Shown: piece after piece, positions 35,952-45,723 of the stretch | Numbering within the stretch: the stretch's first letter is position 1 | Layout of the letters: each line of letters opens with the position of its first letter | Origin: Chachezhania sediminis | Lineage (GTDB): Bacteria; Pseudomonadota; Alphaproteobacteria; Rhodobacterales; Rhodobacteraceae | DNA: 64,000 nt | Direction: 5' to 3' | Assembly (NCBI RefSeq): GCF_009765275.1 | Contig: NZ_VOPH01000014.1 | Span: 1-64,000, forward strand | The notes under the pieces: generated by a model | Databases searched by the model: none | What the model was told of the DNA's origin: nothing | Seen by the model: the letters and a program-made list of their open reading frames with translations, nothing else | Made by a program: the position numbers and the translations under genes

Positions 35952-37199
35952 TCAGAATCTGTCGGGGCTGGCGGCGTCCATCGCCGCCCTGGCCTCCGTG
36001 TCGCCCATCATCGCATCTGCGATCAGCTGACCTGTGCGGGCACCCAGCGTCAGGCCCAGCATGCCGTGACCGCAGGCAAACCAGACCTTGTCGTCGCCTT
36101 TCCGGGGGCCGATGACGGGCACGCTGTCGGGCGTGCCGGGACGGTCGCCGGACCAGCGGGTTTCGATCCTGGGCGTCAGGGACGGGATCATGCGGCAGGC
36201 CATGGGCATCAGCATTTCCGCACGGCGCCACGTGGGCGCGGCCTTGTGGCCCGCAAATTCCAGCGTGCCGGCCACCCGGTTGCCGCCCAGCATGGGCGTG
36301 ACGGCAATGTTCATCTCGCCCTCGATCACCGGACCGGACAGGGCCGGGCCATCGGCAGGCAGGGTGACGTGATAGCCGCGCAGGGGTTCGATCGGCAGCG
36401 TCTGACCGAACCAGCCTGCGATTTGGCCGGCCTTCGCACCGGCCGCGACGACCAGCCGGTCGGCGGTGAACTGGCGCCCGTCGGCGGCCGTCAGCCACAC
36501 GTGCCCGTCCGGGACATGGCCGCCGCGGGTGATCATGGCGGTTTCAAAGATCCCCCCTTCTGCCAGGAACAGGTCCAGGATGCGGGTCGACAGCAGTTGC
36601 GGATCCGACAGATAGGCGCTGCCCGGGACATAGACGCCGTGGCTGTATTCCGGCGCCAGCAGCGGTTCCAGCTCGTGGATCGCGGCCTTGTCCAGCACCT
36701 CGACCGCGACACCGTTCCTGCGGCAGGTCCCGATCTTCGTGGTATAGCCTTCGAAGGCTTCGACACTGCGCACGACATATAGCTCGCCCCGGTCGCGGAT
36801 GACCTCGGCGGCGGGACTACCGGCCAGCAGCGTGTCATATGCCGGGCGCGCGCGGGACAGGAGGGCGGCCAGCGCCGCCTCGTTCCGGCTCACGGCCTCG
36901 GGTTTCGTGTTCTGCATAAGCTTCAGGCCCCAGGGTACCAGCGCGGGCAGGTGCGACCATTTCAGCGACAGCGGGCCTTCGGGATCGGTCAGCATCCGCG
37001 GAACCTGACCCGGCAGCCCGGGCATGGCCATGGGCAGCGACGACCCCACCTGGATCATCCCCGCATTACCAAAAGAACAGCCCGCGCCGGGCTGCCCCTG
37101 GTCGATCAGCGTGACATGAAGCCCCTTGCGCCGCAGCGCCAGGGCAGAACACAAGCCCACGATCCCGGCGCCCAGGACAAGGACGGAACCGGCGCTCAT
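35952..37199 (-). CDS. FAD-dependent D-amino-acid/sarcosine-type dehydrogenase (DadA-like)
   Basis: 415 residues of the DAO family. The N-terminal FAD site is VLVLGAGIVGLCSALALRRKG, with a GAGCSFGNAGMI motif. The C-terminal GDRPGTPDSVPVIGP and FACGHGMLGLTLGARTGQLI are typical of DadA-like D-amino-acid dehydrogenases. It oxidises an amino acid to the imino acid with electrons passed to the respiratory chain. It lies 40 bp after hyuB, so its substrate is probably the amino acid freed from the hydantoin-like compound. Confidence 0.85.
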   Translation of the reverse strand: MSAGSVLVLGAGIVGLCSALALRRKGLHVTLIDQGQPGAGCSFGNAGMIQVGSSLPMAMPGLPGQVPRMLTDPEGPLSLKWSHLPALVPWGLKLMQNTKPEAVSRNEAALAALLSRARPAYDTLLAGSPAAEVIRDRGELYVVRSVEAFEGYTTKIGTCRRNGVAVEVLDKAAIHELEPLLAPEYSHGVYVPGSAYLSDPQLLSTRILDLFLAEGGIFETAMITRGGHVPDGHVWLTAADGRQFTADRLVVAAGAKAGQIAGWFGQTLPIEPLRGYHVTLPADGPALSGPVIEGEMNIAVTPMLGGNRVAGTLEFAGHKAAPTWRRAEMLMPMACRMIPSLTPRIETRWSGDRPGTPDSVPVIGPRKGDDKVWFACGHGMLGLTLGARTGQLIADAMMGDTEARAAMDAASPDRF

Positions 37200-37239
37200 G
37201 ACGCCGGTCCCTGTTGTGCGGATTGGGTGGACCGTTCCG

Positions 37240-39090
37240 TCATTCGGCAGCGATGGCGCTGCAGTGGAACAGGCGCTCTTCCTCGATCACGGGGTTGGCC
37301 AGGTTCAGCGGCGCCAGGTAATGCGACAGGTAGGTCGTGTCCGGCCCGGTCTGCCCGGCCCGCGCCGCCGCGATCTCTGCCCGCTTGGCCTGGGTCGCAG
37401 CCGCGTCCGGTCTGCCTTCGGCCGTCAGGACCACGCCATAGACGTCGGCCGCATAGTCCGCGGTCACGATGTCCAGGAAGACGTCCTGTGCCACCAGTTC
37501 CGGATCGCGCTCCAGCGGATCGCCGTTGCCGGCGCCACCGGCCGAGATATGGCAGAAGATGTCGCCCGACCTGATCGGCACCTGCAGCATCGGCATCACC
37601 GGCAGGATCTGCTGGTCCGGTCCCGGATTTATGATGTTGTAGCTGGGCGTTCCGGGGCTGCCGCCGTCCACCCCATAGGGGAGGTGACGCCGCCGGTCCG
37701 ACCGCATGATCAGCCCCGCCTCGTCCGCCAGCAGGCGGTATTCCCGCACGAAGGCCGGCGCACCGCGATACTTGCCCGGCCCGCCCGAGTTCTGGACCAG
37801 CCCGTAGCGGGTGATCAGCACCGGGAACTGTGCCTCGATCATTTCCACCGGCTGGTTGGTGCCGTTGCCGCCCGGGTTCGGGATGCCGTGTTCGCCGTCG
37901 CGCCAGCTCAGCGCGCCGCCGGCGCCCGCAAGCGTTTCGGTGCACACGAAGGCGCGGCCCTGATGCCGGCCAGCGATCACCGGGAAAGTCACGCCGCCCT
38001 CGCCCGCCGCGGGCGTATTGTCGGGCAGGATCCGTCCCAGCGCGCCGAACAGCGTATCCAGCATCCGCCAGCCCATCAGCGCGCGCGCCGCGCAGGCCGC
38101 GGGCGGGCGCGGGTTCACGATACAGCCTTCGGGCGCGATGGTCCGGATCGGCCGGGTGAAGCCTTCGAAGTTCGGGATGTCGCTGTCCAGCACGCATTTG
38201 ATCGCCATGTAGCCGGCGGCCTTGGTGAACGGGATCGGGCAGTTGATCGCGCCCTTCACCTCGCCCGAGGTGCCGGTCCAGTCGATCTCCATCTCGTCGC
38301 CCATGACGCGGACGGTCAGTTGCAGGACGATCTCTTCCGGGTCTTCGCCCAGCCCGTCGACATAGTCGGTAAAGCTGTATTCGCCGTCCGGGATCCTGGC
38401 GATCTCTTCCCGCATCATGGCTTCGGACCGGTCGTGCATTTCCTCGACAAAGGCGCGGAAGGTGGCCGATCCGTATTTCTCCAGCAGGCGGACGAAGGCG
38501 CGGTCGGCATTGGTGACGGCGGCGATCTGGGACCGCATGTCGCCCGACACCATCTCCGGCAGGCGGTTGTTCAGGGCGATCATCTCGAACAAGGTCTCGT
38601 TCGGGGTGCCCTGGTCGTAGAGCTTCAGGATCGGGATGCGGAGCCCTTCCTGATAGATCTCCTTCGCGTAGACGGCGGTCGACCCCGGGGCCAGGCCGCC
38701 CATGTCGGTCTGGTGGACCAGCGTGCAGGCATAGCCTTCCAGCTCACCGGCCACAAACATCGGTTTCACGATATAGACGTCGGGCAGGTGCATGCCCCCG
38801 GCGACGTAAGGATCGTTGAAGATGAAGACGTCGCCCGGTTTCGTGTCTCCTTGCGTCTTCGACACCAGCCGCTGCATCGCGTCGGGGAACGACCCCAGGT
38901 GCAGCGCCATGGTCATGCCATGGGCGATGACCCGGCCCTGCCGGTCGCAAAGGCCGGTCGAATAGTCCATGGAATCCCGCACGATGGCGGAATGGGCCGT
39001 GCGCATGATCACCAGCGCCATCTCGTCGGAAATCGAGGACAGTGCATTGCGAATGACCTGTGCGGTGATCGGATCGGTGCCGGTGGTCAT
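37240..39090 (-). CDS. hyuB: Hydantoinase/oxoprolinase subunit B
   Basis: 616 residues of the HyuB family: DPITAQVIRNALSSISDEMA at the N-terminus, RDSMDYSTGLCDRQGRVIAHG, VFIFNDPYVAGGMHLPD and GSGGAGNGDPLERDPELVAQ (reading SAGGAGNGDPLERDP) near the C-terminus. With HyuA it forms the ATP-dependent enzyme that opens hydantoins, N-methylhydantoin or 5-oxoproline, or carboxylates ketones in distant members. The ATG shares one base with the hyuA stop. Confidence 0.9.
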   Translation of the reverse strand: MTTGTDPITAQVIRNALSSISDEMALVIMRTAHSAIVRDSMDYSTGLCDRQGRVIAHGMTMALHLGSFPDAMQRLVSKTQGDTKPGDVFIFNDPYVAGGMHLPDVYIVKPMFVAGELEGYACTLVHQTDMGGLAPGSTAVYAKEIYQEGLRIPILKLYDQGTPNETLFEMIALNNRLPEMVSGDMRSQIAAVTNADRAFVRLLEKYGSATFRAFVEEMHDRSEAMMREEIARIPDGEYSFTDYVDGLGEDPEEIVLQLTVRVMGDEMEIDWTGTSGEVKGAINCPIPFTKAAGYMAIKCVLDSDIPNFEGFTRPIRTIAPEGCIVNPRPPAACAARALMGWRMLDTLFGALGRILPDNTPAAGEGGVTFPVIAGRHQGRAFVCTETLAGAGGALSWRDGEHGIPNPGGNGTNQPVEMIEAQFPVLITRYGLVQNSGGPGKYRGAPAFVREYRLLADEAGLIMRSDRRRHLPYGVDGGSPGTPSYNIINPGPDQQILPVMPMLQVPIRSGDIFCHISAGGAGNGDPLERDPELVAQDVFLDIVTADYAADVYGVVLTAEGRPDAAATQAKRAEIAAARAGQTGPDTTYLSHYLAPLNLANPVIEEERLFHCSAIAAE

Positions 39091-41195
39091 CAGACAGTCT
39101 CCTCGGCGGTCAGGATGATGTTCCCGAAGGGGTCGAGCGTGGCGGCCCAGTCGGGCGGCACGACGCAGGTGGTGTCGTATTCCTCGACGATCATCGGGCC
39201 CTTGCGGGGCGTGCCGTTCAGATCGCTGCGCTGCAGGATCGGGGTTTCATGGGCACCGTGGTCCCCGAAATGGACCAACCGAGTGCGGCCTTTTTCGGTG
39301 GGCGCGGCCAAGGCCGATTTCAGGTCGATGGCGACGTCGTCGTCAAGGGCCACGGTGCCGATGACCCGCAGGTTCACGCTTTGCACCGGGGCCGCGTCGG
39401 TCCGGTGGCCATAGGTCGCCTCGTGCTCGGCGCTGAAGGCCTCGCGCATCTGGGCGCGGTCGGTCAGACCGGAGGCTGTGGGATCGACAGGCACGGTCAG
39501 TTCGTGCGCCTGGCCAAGATAGCGCAGGTCGGCGAAACGGGCGATCTTCACAGTATCGGGGTTGCAGCCTTCTTCCGCCATCAGGTCCAGCAGGCGCTGT
39601 TCCAGGGCGGCAAAGACGCGGTCCATGCCGTCATTGTCTTCGTCGCCGACAATGCCGATGAAGGACTGGGTCAATTCGTGCTGGATTGGCGTGCGCAGCA
39701 GCCCATAGGCGCTGAAGACGCCGGGGTTCAGCGGCACTATCACGCGCTTCATTTCCAGCGTGGTCGCGATCTCGGTCGCCAGCACCGGGCCATTGCCGCC
39801 CATGGCGAACAGGGTAAAGTCCCGCGGATCGCGGCCGCGATAGGTCGACACGGCCTTCACCGCGCGAACCATTGTGCCGGCGGCCACCTGGAAGATGCCG
39901 TGGCAGGTCTGGTCCATGGGCTTGCCCACGCGGTCGGCGACCTTGGCCTTCAGCACCGCTTGTGCCTTGGGCTTGTTCAGCTTCAGTTCGCCCCCCACCA
40001 GGTAGTCGGGGTTGATGTATCCCAGCTGGATCATGGCGTCGGTCAGCGTCGGATCCTCGCCGCCCGCATCATAGGCCACCGGACCCGGGGCTGCGCCCGC
40101 GCTTTTCGGACCCACGGTCAGGACCCCTGCCCCGTCGAAGTCGACGATCGATCCACCGCCGGCGCCGATTTCCGAAATGTCGATCACCGGCAGTTTCAGC
40201 GCATGCCCGCCGCCCATCTGCAGGCGGCTGGACAGATTGATGCCCGCGCCGACCTCGTAGTCCGACGTCTTCGACACCTGCCCGCCTTCGACCATCGCGG
40301 CCTTGGCGGTGGTGCCGCCCATGTCCAGCGTGATCAGGTCCGGCAGATCCGACGTCCGTGCCAGGTCCGCCGCACCGATCACCCCGGCCGAAGGCCCGGA
40401 TTCCACGATATAGGCGGGCTTCAGCGCGGCCTGCGCCACCGACATCACGCCGCCGTCGGACTTCATCACCTGTACCGGCGCGTGGATGCCGATGCCCTTC
40501 AGTTCCGTCACCAACGAGCCGAAATACCGCTTCAGCACCGGGCCCAGATAAGCGTTGATCACCGTGGTCGAGGTGCGTTCGTATTCGCGGATTTCCGGCA
40601 GCAGGTCGGCGGAATAGGTCACGAAGGTGCCTTCGGGCATCCTCTCGGTCAGGCGTTCGGCCACCGCGATTTCATGCGCCTTGTTGGCGTAGGAGTTGAT
40701 CAGGCAGACGGCGACGGATTCCACCCCCGCCTCGGTCAGCTGGGCGGCAAGGGCGTCGACCTCGTCGAAGTCCAGCGGCGCGATCACGCGGCCATCGGCG
40801 CCCAGCCGTTCGCCCAGTTCAAGGCGCAGGTTGCGCGGAACCAGCGGTTCGGGGCGCTTGAAGGTCAGGGTGTACATCTCGGGGATGCGCAGGCGCCGGA
40901 ATTCCAGTACGTCGCGGAAGCCTTGCGTGGTCACCAGCCCGGCCTTGGCACCGCGGCCTTCCAGAATCGTGTTCGTGGCGACTGTCGTCGCGTGGATCAC
41001 GGCCGAGATCCGGGCCGGCGCGATGTCCCGCATCGCCATCAGCTGGCCGATCCCGGCGGTGATCCCGCGGCCGTAATTGTCCGGCGTCGTCGGAACCTTC
41101 CGCGTGAACAGGGACCCGCGGTTCCCGGCGAAAACAAGATCTGTAAAGGTGCCGCCGACATCGATGCCAATGCGGAAATGTTCAGTAGTGGTCAC
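39090..41195 (-). CDS. hyuA: Hydantoinase/oxoprolinase subunit A
   Basis: 701 residues. The N-terminal Hydant_A_N domain begins RIGIDVGGTFTDLVFAGNRG, an actin-like ATP-binding site. The hydantoinase_A domain holds ESGPSAGVIGAADLA, LDMGGTTAKAAMVEGG and EIGAGGGSIVDFDGAG. The length is normal for the family. It is the first gene of a five-gene operon (hyuA, hyuB, dadA-like, ridA, isomerase-like). The substrate cannot be read from sequence; the racemase-type genes nearby favour hydantoins over ketones. Confidence 0.9.
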   Translation of the reverse strand: MTTTEHFRIGIDVGGTFTDLVFAGNRGSLFTRKVPTTPDNYGRGITAGIGQLMAMRDIAPARISAVIHATTVATNTILEGRGAKAGLVTTQGFRDVLEFRRLRIPEMYTLTFKRPEPLVPRNLRLELGERLGADGRVIAPLDFDEVDALAAQLTEAGVESVAVCLINSYANKAHEIAVAERLTERMPEGTFVTYSADLLPEIREYERTSTTVINAYLGPVLKRYFGSLVTELKGIGIHAPVQVMKSDGGVMSVAQAALKPAYIVESGPSAGVIGAADLARTSDLPDLITLDMGGTTAKAAMVEGGQVSKTSDYEVGAGINLSSRLQMGGGHALKLPVIDISEIGAGGGSIVDFDGAGVLTVGPKSAGAAPGPVAYDAGGEDPTLTDAMIQLGYINPDYLVGGELKLNKPKAQAVLKAKVADRVGKPMDQTCHGIFQVAAGTMVRAVKAVSTYRGRDPRDFTLFAMGGNGPVLATEIATTLEMKRVIVPLNPGVFSAYGLLRTPIQHELTQSFIGIVGDEDNDGMDRVFAALEQRLLDLMAEEGCNPDTVKIARFADLRYLGQAHELTVPVDPTASGLTDRAQMREAFSAEHEATYGHRTDAAPVQSVNLRVIGTVALDDDVAIDLKSALAAPTEKGRTRLVHFGDHGAHETPILQRSDLNGTPRKGPMIVEEYDTTCVVPPDWAATLDPFGNIILTAEETV

Positions 41196-41261
41196 GTTCG
41201 GGTCCTGTCTTTCCTGCCGTCGGATGCCCGACCAGATCGCGGGCCGGCTCGGGGCATTTAC

Positions 41262-41281
41262 ATATGTGAGATTTCACTTAT
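41262..41281. promoter_or_regulatory. Dyad in the hyuA promoter region
   Basis: ATATGTGAGATTTCACTTAT contains a perfect GTGA-GATT-TCAC core with nearly symmetric AT flanks, in an AT-rich island 67 bases before hyuA. It is the only symmetric site in the 255-bp upstream region and probably binds the operon regulator. Confidence 0.45.
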
Positions 41282-41450
41282 CAACGGAATTCAGCTTCTC
41301 ACCGGCAGAATCCGGAAATGATCGGCCGATGTGCGTGAATTTTCATCAAACCAGCGGGTCCAATGCACCTGTCCCGCGGAAAGGCCCGGCCCGGCCGCCC
41401 CCCCCCGATCATACAGGCCGACGAGGACATCCCGCCCATCCGCCGCGCAC

Positions 41451-41478
41451 TAAAAAAGCGCGCCCCGCAGGGCGCGCT
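41451..41478 (-). terminator. Rho-independent terminator of the aminotransferase gene
   Basis: Read on the minus strand, AGCGCGCCC pairs perfectly with GGGCGCGCT over a 4-base loop, followed by a run of six T. It starts 34 bases after the aminotransferase stop and separates it from hyuA. Confidence 0.85.
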
Positions 41479-41511
41479 GTCATCGGTCGCTTGTCCGGCG
41501 TCGTGCCCGGA

Positions 41512-42882
41512 TCAGAACACGGCCTTCACGGCGGCAGCGGTCGCCGCGACGATCTTGTCGGCCTCGGTCTTGGTCAGGCAGAAGGGCGGCGCAAAGCCCA
41601 GGATGTCGCCCTGCGGCATGGCGCGGCCGATCACCTTACCCTCTGCCAGAAGGCTGGCCGACACCTGCGGGCCGATTTTCCTCGACGGGTCGAAGAACTT
41701 GCGATCCGCCCTGTCTTCCACGAATTCGACCGCGCACATCAGGCCTTCGCCCCGGATGTCGCCAACATTGGGGTGATCGCCCAGGGCGGCCTTCAGGCCG
41801 TCCCTAAGGTAAGGGCCGACCGCCTTCGCATTCGCGATCAGGTCCAGCCTGTCCAGCAGATCCAAGTTCGCGACCCCAGCGGCGGCCCCGATGGGATGGG
41901 CGGAATAGGTCCAGCCGTGGCCGATGGGGCCGTTTTCGTCCGTGCCCTGTTCCAGCACCTTCCACATCCTGTCGCCCACGATGGACCCCGACAGCGGCGC
42001 ATAGGCCGAGGTCAGGCCCTTGGCGATGGTGATCAGGTCCGGTTCGATCCCGTAGTGATCCGACCCGAACATCGATCCCAGCCGGCCGAAGCCGGTCACG
42101 ACCTCGTCGGCGACCAGCAGGATGTCGTGGCGGCGCAGCACCTCCTGGATCGCGGGCCAGTAGCCGGCGGGCGGCGGAACGATACCGCCCGTCCCCAATA
42201 CCGGCTCGCCGATGAAAGCCGCGATGGTGTCGGCGCCTTCACGCTCAATCAGCGCCTCCAGCTCGGCCACGCAATGGGCGACGAACTGTTCTTCGGTCTG
42301 GTCCAGGTCGTCGCGGCGGAAAAAATCGGGTGCGATGGTATGCTTCACCTGCGTCAGCGGCAGGTCGAACTTCTTGTGGAACCCTTCCAGCCCGGTCAGC
42401 GAGCCGGTAACCAGCCCCGACCCGTGATAGCCGCGCCAGCGCGACAGGATCTTTTTCTTCTCGGGCCTGCCCAGGATGTTGTTGTAGTACCAGATCAGCT
42501 TGACGTTGGTTTCATTGGCATCCGACCCGCCCAGACCGAAATAGACCTTGGACATGCCCTTGGGCGCCCGGTCCAGCACCATCTTGGCCAGCCGGATCGA
42601 GGCTTCGGTCCCGTGGCCGACATAGGCGTGGTAATAGGCCAGTTCGCGGGCCTGCTCGGCAATGGCTTCGGCGATCTCGGTCCGGCCATAGCCCACGTTC
42701 ACACAGTAAAGCCCCGCGAACCCGTCCAGCAGCCGGTTGCCATCCCGGTCCTCGATGAAGACACCTGACGCGGTCTTGATCACCCGGTTCGGGCTTTCAC
42801 CGCGGGCATGCTGGGCCAGGTGAGTGGAGGGGTGAAAGAAGTTCTCGCGGTCCCAGGCGTCCAGCGTGTCGTTTCTCAGCAT
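41512..42882 (-). CDS. Class III PLP-dependent aminotransferase (omega-amino acid:pyruvate type)
   Basis: 456 residues. [20 protein letters not shown] and [16 protein letters not shown] bind the cofactor phosphate; [19 protein letters not shown] holds the PLP-nitrogen Asp; [15 protein letters not shown] holds the Schiff-base Lys. This subgroup transfers amino groups from beta-alanine, taurine, putrescine or similar amines to pyruvate. GGAAGGA lies 6 bases before ATG 42882, which decides this start over ATG 42888. It is a monocistronic unit ending in a strong terminator, next to an Lrp regulator. Confidence 0.88.
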   Translation of the reverse strand: MLRNDTLDAWDRENFFHPSTHLAQHARGESPNRVIKTASGVFIEDRDGNRLLDGFAGLYCVNVGYGRTEIAEAIAEQARELAYYHAYVGHGTEASIRLAKMVLDRAPKGMSKVYFGLGGSDANETNVKLIWYYNNILGRPEKKKILSRWRGYHGSGLVTGSLTGLEGFHKKFDLPLTQVKHTIAPDFFRRDDLDQTEEQFVAHCVAELEALIEREGADTIAAFIGEPVLGTGGIVPPPAGYWPAIQEVLRRHDILLVADEVVTGFGRLGSMFGSDHYGIEPDLITIAKGLTSAYAPLSGSIVGDRMWKVLEQGTDENGPIGHGWTYSAHPIGAAAGVANLDLLDRLDLIANAKAVGPYLRDGLKAALGDHPNVGDIRGEGLMCAVEFVEDRADRKFFDPSRKIGPQVSASLLAEGKVIGRAMPQGDILGFAPPFCLTKTEADKIVAATAAAVKAVF

Positions 42883-43052
42883 GTGCATTCCTTCCGGGGC
42901 ATGTGGGGTCGGGGTCGTCGTTGCACGCGGCGCGCCCCCGGTTCGCGCGCATACTGGTCGAAACGCGGGGAAAGCGGGGCTGAACTTTGGCACCGGTGCA
43001 GAAGTTTCGACTGAAAAGCCCCAGCCCGACAGCTGTTTCCTCTGGCACCCGG

Positions 43053-43532
43053 TCAGCGCCGCAGCAGCAGGTCGAAGGGCGGCACGACATTGCCCTTCAC
43101 GGGCTTGGTCACGACATAGGTGAAGTACCGCGCCAGCCCGATCCCGTCGGCCAGCATCCGGTCGATCAGGGTCTGATAGGCCTCGATATCCGGGGCCACG
43201 ATCTGGATCAGGTAATCGAACCCGCCCCCCAGCGCCCAGCAGGCCACGACCTCGTCATAGCCCTGCATCGCCGCCTCGAACCCCTGCTGGCGGGCGGCGG
43301 TATGGTCACTGAGTTCGGCAGTGACGAAAACGGTGACGTGGGGGCCCAGCTTTCGCAGGTTGATCCGCGCGCCGTAGCCTTCGATCAGCCCCGCCTTTTC
43401 CAGCTTGCGAAGCCGGTCCCAGGCGGGCGTCGGCGACAGGCCGATCCGGTCGGCCAGCGCGGCCTTGGTGATCCGACCTTCGCGCGCGATGATCCGCAGG
43501 ATCGCCAGATCCCGGTCGTCAAGAGACATCAT
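43053..43532 (-). CDS. Lrp/AsnC-family transcriptional regulator
   Basis: 159 residues. N-terminal [23 protein letters not shown], then [20 protein letters not shown]. The C-terminal RAM/AsnC_trans_reg domain begins near [11 protein letters not shown] and includes [18 protein letters not shown]. Starts at 43532 or 43529 are equivalent. It lies upstream of the aminotransferase and divergent from the ArgE-like gene, so it likely controls both, with an amino acid as effector. Homology ends before the longer upstream frame. Confidence 0.87.
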   Translation of the reverse strand: MMSLDDRDLAILRIIAREGRITKAALADRIGLSPTPAWDRLRKLEKAGLIEGYGARINLRKLGPHVTVFVTAELSDHTAARQQGFEAAMQGYDEVVACWALGGGFDYLIQIVAPDIEAYQTLIDRMLADGIGLARYFTYVVTKPVKGNVVPPFDLLLRR

Positions 43533-43816
43533 ACCGGAATCCGTCCGTTTCGCAGGTGGCCGCCATTGCGGGACAGAATGTAGATAGTCATGCTGTCCTC
43601 CAGCACCTTGCCGCAACTCTGCCGATGGCTTCTGAACTGCCGGCCGCCGGTCCTGGACAGCAAAATGCCGGAACCGGCCAAGAAACCGCAGCGCCGCCGG
43701 GTATAGTGCCCCCGATATGCGCTGTCGACGCCCCCCTGCCCGGCCTGCCCGGCGCGACGGCCGGCGCTGGCGCACCGGCAGGTCGCGCGGATGACATGTC
43801 GCGGGATGACAGGCGC

Positions 43817-45073
43817 ATGGCAACCGCGGAAACTGTTCTGACCGGCAACAAGGCCCAGGCCGAGTCGCCCATCAGGGCTTCATCGAGGAATGACGGATTG
43901 GAACTTCTCGGACGGACCAAGGACATCCTGGGCGACCTGATCGCCTTTCCGACCGTGTCCCGCGACAGCAATCTGGAAATGATCGCCTATCTGGCGGAAA
44001 AGCTGGAAACGGCCGGCGCGCAGGTCGACATCCAGCTGGACCTGTCGGGCACCAAGGCGAACCTTTTTGCGACCGTGGGGCCGGATGCGCCGGGCGGGAT
44101 TGTCCTGTCTGGGCACAGCGACGTGGTGCCCGTCGATGACCAGCCGTGGAGCTTCGATCCCTTCGCGATGACGGAACAGGACGGTCTGATCTATGGCCGG
44201 GGCAGTTGCGACATGAAGGGTTTCATCGCCGCCGCCACGGCGCTGGCCGACCGCTTTGCCGGGCTGGAGCTTCAGCGCCCGGTGCACTTCGCCTTTACCT
44301 ATGACGAGGAGATCGGCTGTTTCGGCGCCCGCGCGCTGATGCAGCAACTGGAAAAACGCGAACATAAGCCGGCCATGGTCATCATCGGCGAACCGACCGA
44401 GATGCGGATCATCGAAGGCCACAAGGGCTGTTACGAATATTCGACCCACTTCCACGGATCGGAAGGCCATGGGTCCGCGCCGGAACTCGGCGTGAATGCC
44501 GTCGAGTATGCCGTGCGATATGCCGCACGGCTGCTGGAACTAAAGGACGACCTGCGCGGCCGGGCCGACCCGATGTCGCGCTTCAACCCGCCCTGGACGA
44601 CAGTGAACCTGGGCGCGCTGACCGGCGGGTCGGCGCATAACGTGATCGCCAGCAAGGCCCGGATCGACTGGGAAATGCGCCCTGTACATTCGTCGGACGC
44701 GGATTTCGTGAAGGGTCAGCTGGAGGAATACTGCACCCGCCACCTGCTGCCGGCGATGCAGTCGGTCTATCCCGAGGCGGAGATCGTGACCGAGGTCATC
44801 GGCGAGATGGACGGGCTGGAAGTCGTGGACGAGAACGCGGCCCGCGACCTGGTGGCCAGCCTGACAGGGACCAATGATGCCGATGTGGTGGCCTTCGGGA
44901 CCGAGGCCGGGATCTTCCAGAAATGCGGCATGAACGTGGTGGTTTGCGGGCCCGGATCGATCATGCAGGCCCACAAGGCGGACGAATTCCTGGCCGAAAG
45001 CCAGCTGGCCAGCTGCCTCGACATGCTGGAGAAGCTGGCCGACAAGCTGGACCGCCCGGCGCCCAGAAACTAA
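43817..45073 (+). CDS. argE: Acetylornithine-deacetylase-like M20 hydrolase
   Basis: About 418 residues with the full zinc site: VLSGHSDVVPVDDQPWS, LIYGRGSCDMKGFIAAA, FTYDEEIGCFGARA, IIGEPTEMRIIEGHKG and the C-terminal MQAHKADEF. It matches ArgE (N-acetylornithine to ornithine), but the catabolic surroundings suggest an N-acyl amino acid or N-acyl amine substrate. Starts at 43796 and 43817 are both possible; neither has a strong ribosome site. The last 4 bases overlap the end of the convergent racemase gene. Confidence 0.83.
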   Translation: MATAETVLTGNKAQAESPIRASSRNDGLELLGRTKDILGDLIAFPTVSRDSNLEMIAYLAEKLETAGAQVDIQLDLSGTKANLFATVGPDAPGGIVLSGHSDVVPVDDQPWSFDPFAMTEQDGLIYGRGSCDMKGFIAAATALADRFAGLELQRPVHFAFTYDEEIGCFGARALMQQLEKREHKPAMVIIGEPTEMRIIEGHKGCYEYSTHFHGSEGHGSAPELGVNAVEYAVRYAARLLELKDDLRGRADPMSRFNPPWTTVNLGALTGGSAHNVIASKARIDWEMRPVHSSDADFVKGQLEEYCTRHLLPAMQSVYPEAEIVTEVIGEMDGLEVVDENAARDLVASLTGTNDADVVAFGTEAGIFQKCGMNVVVCGPGSIMQAHKADEFLAESQLASCLDMLEKLADKLDRPAPRN

Positions 45074-45723
45074 CGCGCGCTCAGCGCTGCCGCCCGCGCC
45101 AGCTGGGCCGAGGCCGCGACACCGTCGATCAAGGTCAGCCCGGTGCGCGCGGCCAGTTCGTCCCGCAGGGGTGCCATGCCAGCACAACCCAGGATGATGC
45201 ATTGGGCGTCGTCCTCCTGCCGGGCCGCACCGATCTCCTCGACCAGCTGGTCCAGCGTTTCGGGCGTCCCCTTCTCGATGGTCAGGACGGCCAGGCCGCT
45301 GGCCCGGACCGAGGCGCAGAGGCCGGAAAAGCCCTGCTTTTCGATGTTCCCTTCGATCACCGGCACCGACACGGGCAGCGAGGTCACGACGGAAAAACGC
45401 TGCCCCAGCAGCATCGCCGTGACATAGGAAGCCTGCCCGATGCCAAGAACGGGACAGGGACTGACCGCCCGCGCCTCGGCCAGGCCGGTATCGTCGAAGC
45501 AGGCGATGACCACGGCATCGGCGCCCTGCGACAGCGCCTTCGTCAGGCAGGCCAGCATGCCCGGCACGGAGGCATCACCGTCTTCCGGCCCTTCGATGGC
45601 GGGGGGACCGTCGGTATTGGTCAGGCCGACGATCTCTGCCTCGGGCAGGGCCTTGCGGGCGGCCTCGACAATGCCATCGGTCATGGAGACGGTGGCATTC
45701 GGGTTGATGTAGACGATCTTCAT
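45070..45723 (-). CDS. Hydantoin-racemase-like Asp/Glu racemase family protein
   Basis: 217 residues: KIVYINPNATVSMTDGIVEA, then DAVVIACFDDTGLAEARAVS (first catalytic Cys) and CIILGCAGMAPLRDELAART (second Cys). These are characteristic of HyuE/hydantoin racemases. The start overlaps the stop of the permease gene (ATGA at 45720), so it is part of the ABC transporter operon. A racemase encoded with an importer suggests that the imported compound is chiral and is racemised on entry. Confidence 0.85.
   Translation of the reverse strand: MKIVYINPNATVSMTDGIVEAARKALPEAEIVGLTNTDGPPAIEGPEDGDASVPGMLACLTKALSQGADAVVIACFDDTGLAEARAVSPCPVLGIGQASYVTAMLLGQRFSVVTSLPVSVPVIEGNIEKQGFSGLCASVRASGLAVLTIEKGTPETLDQLVEEIGAARQEDDAQCIILGCAGMAPLRDELAARTGLTLIDGVAASAQLARAAALSAR

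Noticed and set aside
39249-41321. 690-residue open frame on the plus strand
   Set aside because: Shadow of hyuA; composition is His/Arg/Gln-rich and no domain is visible.
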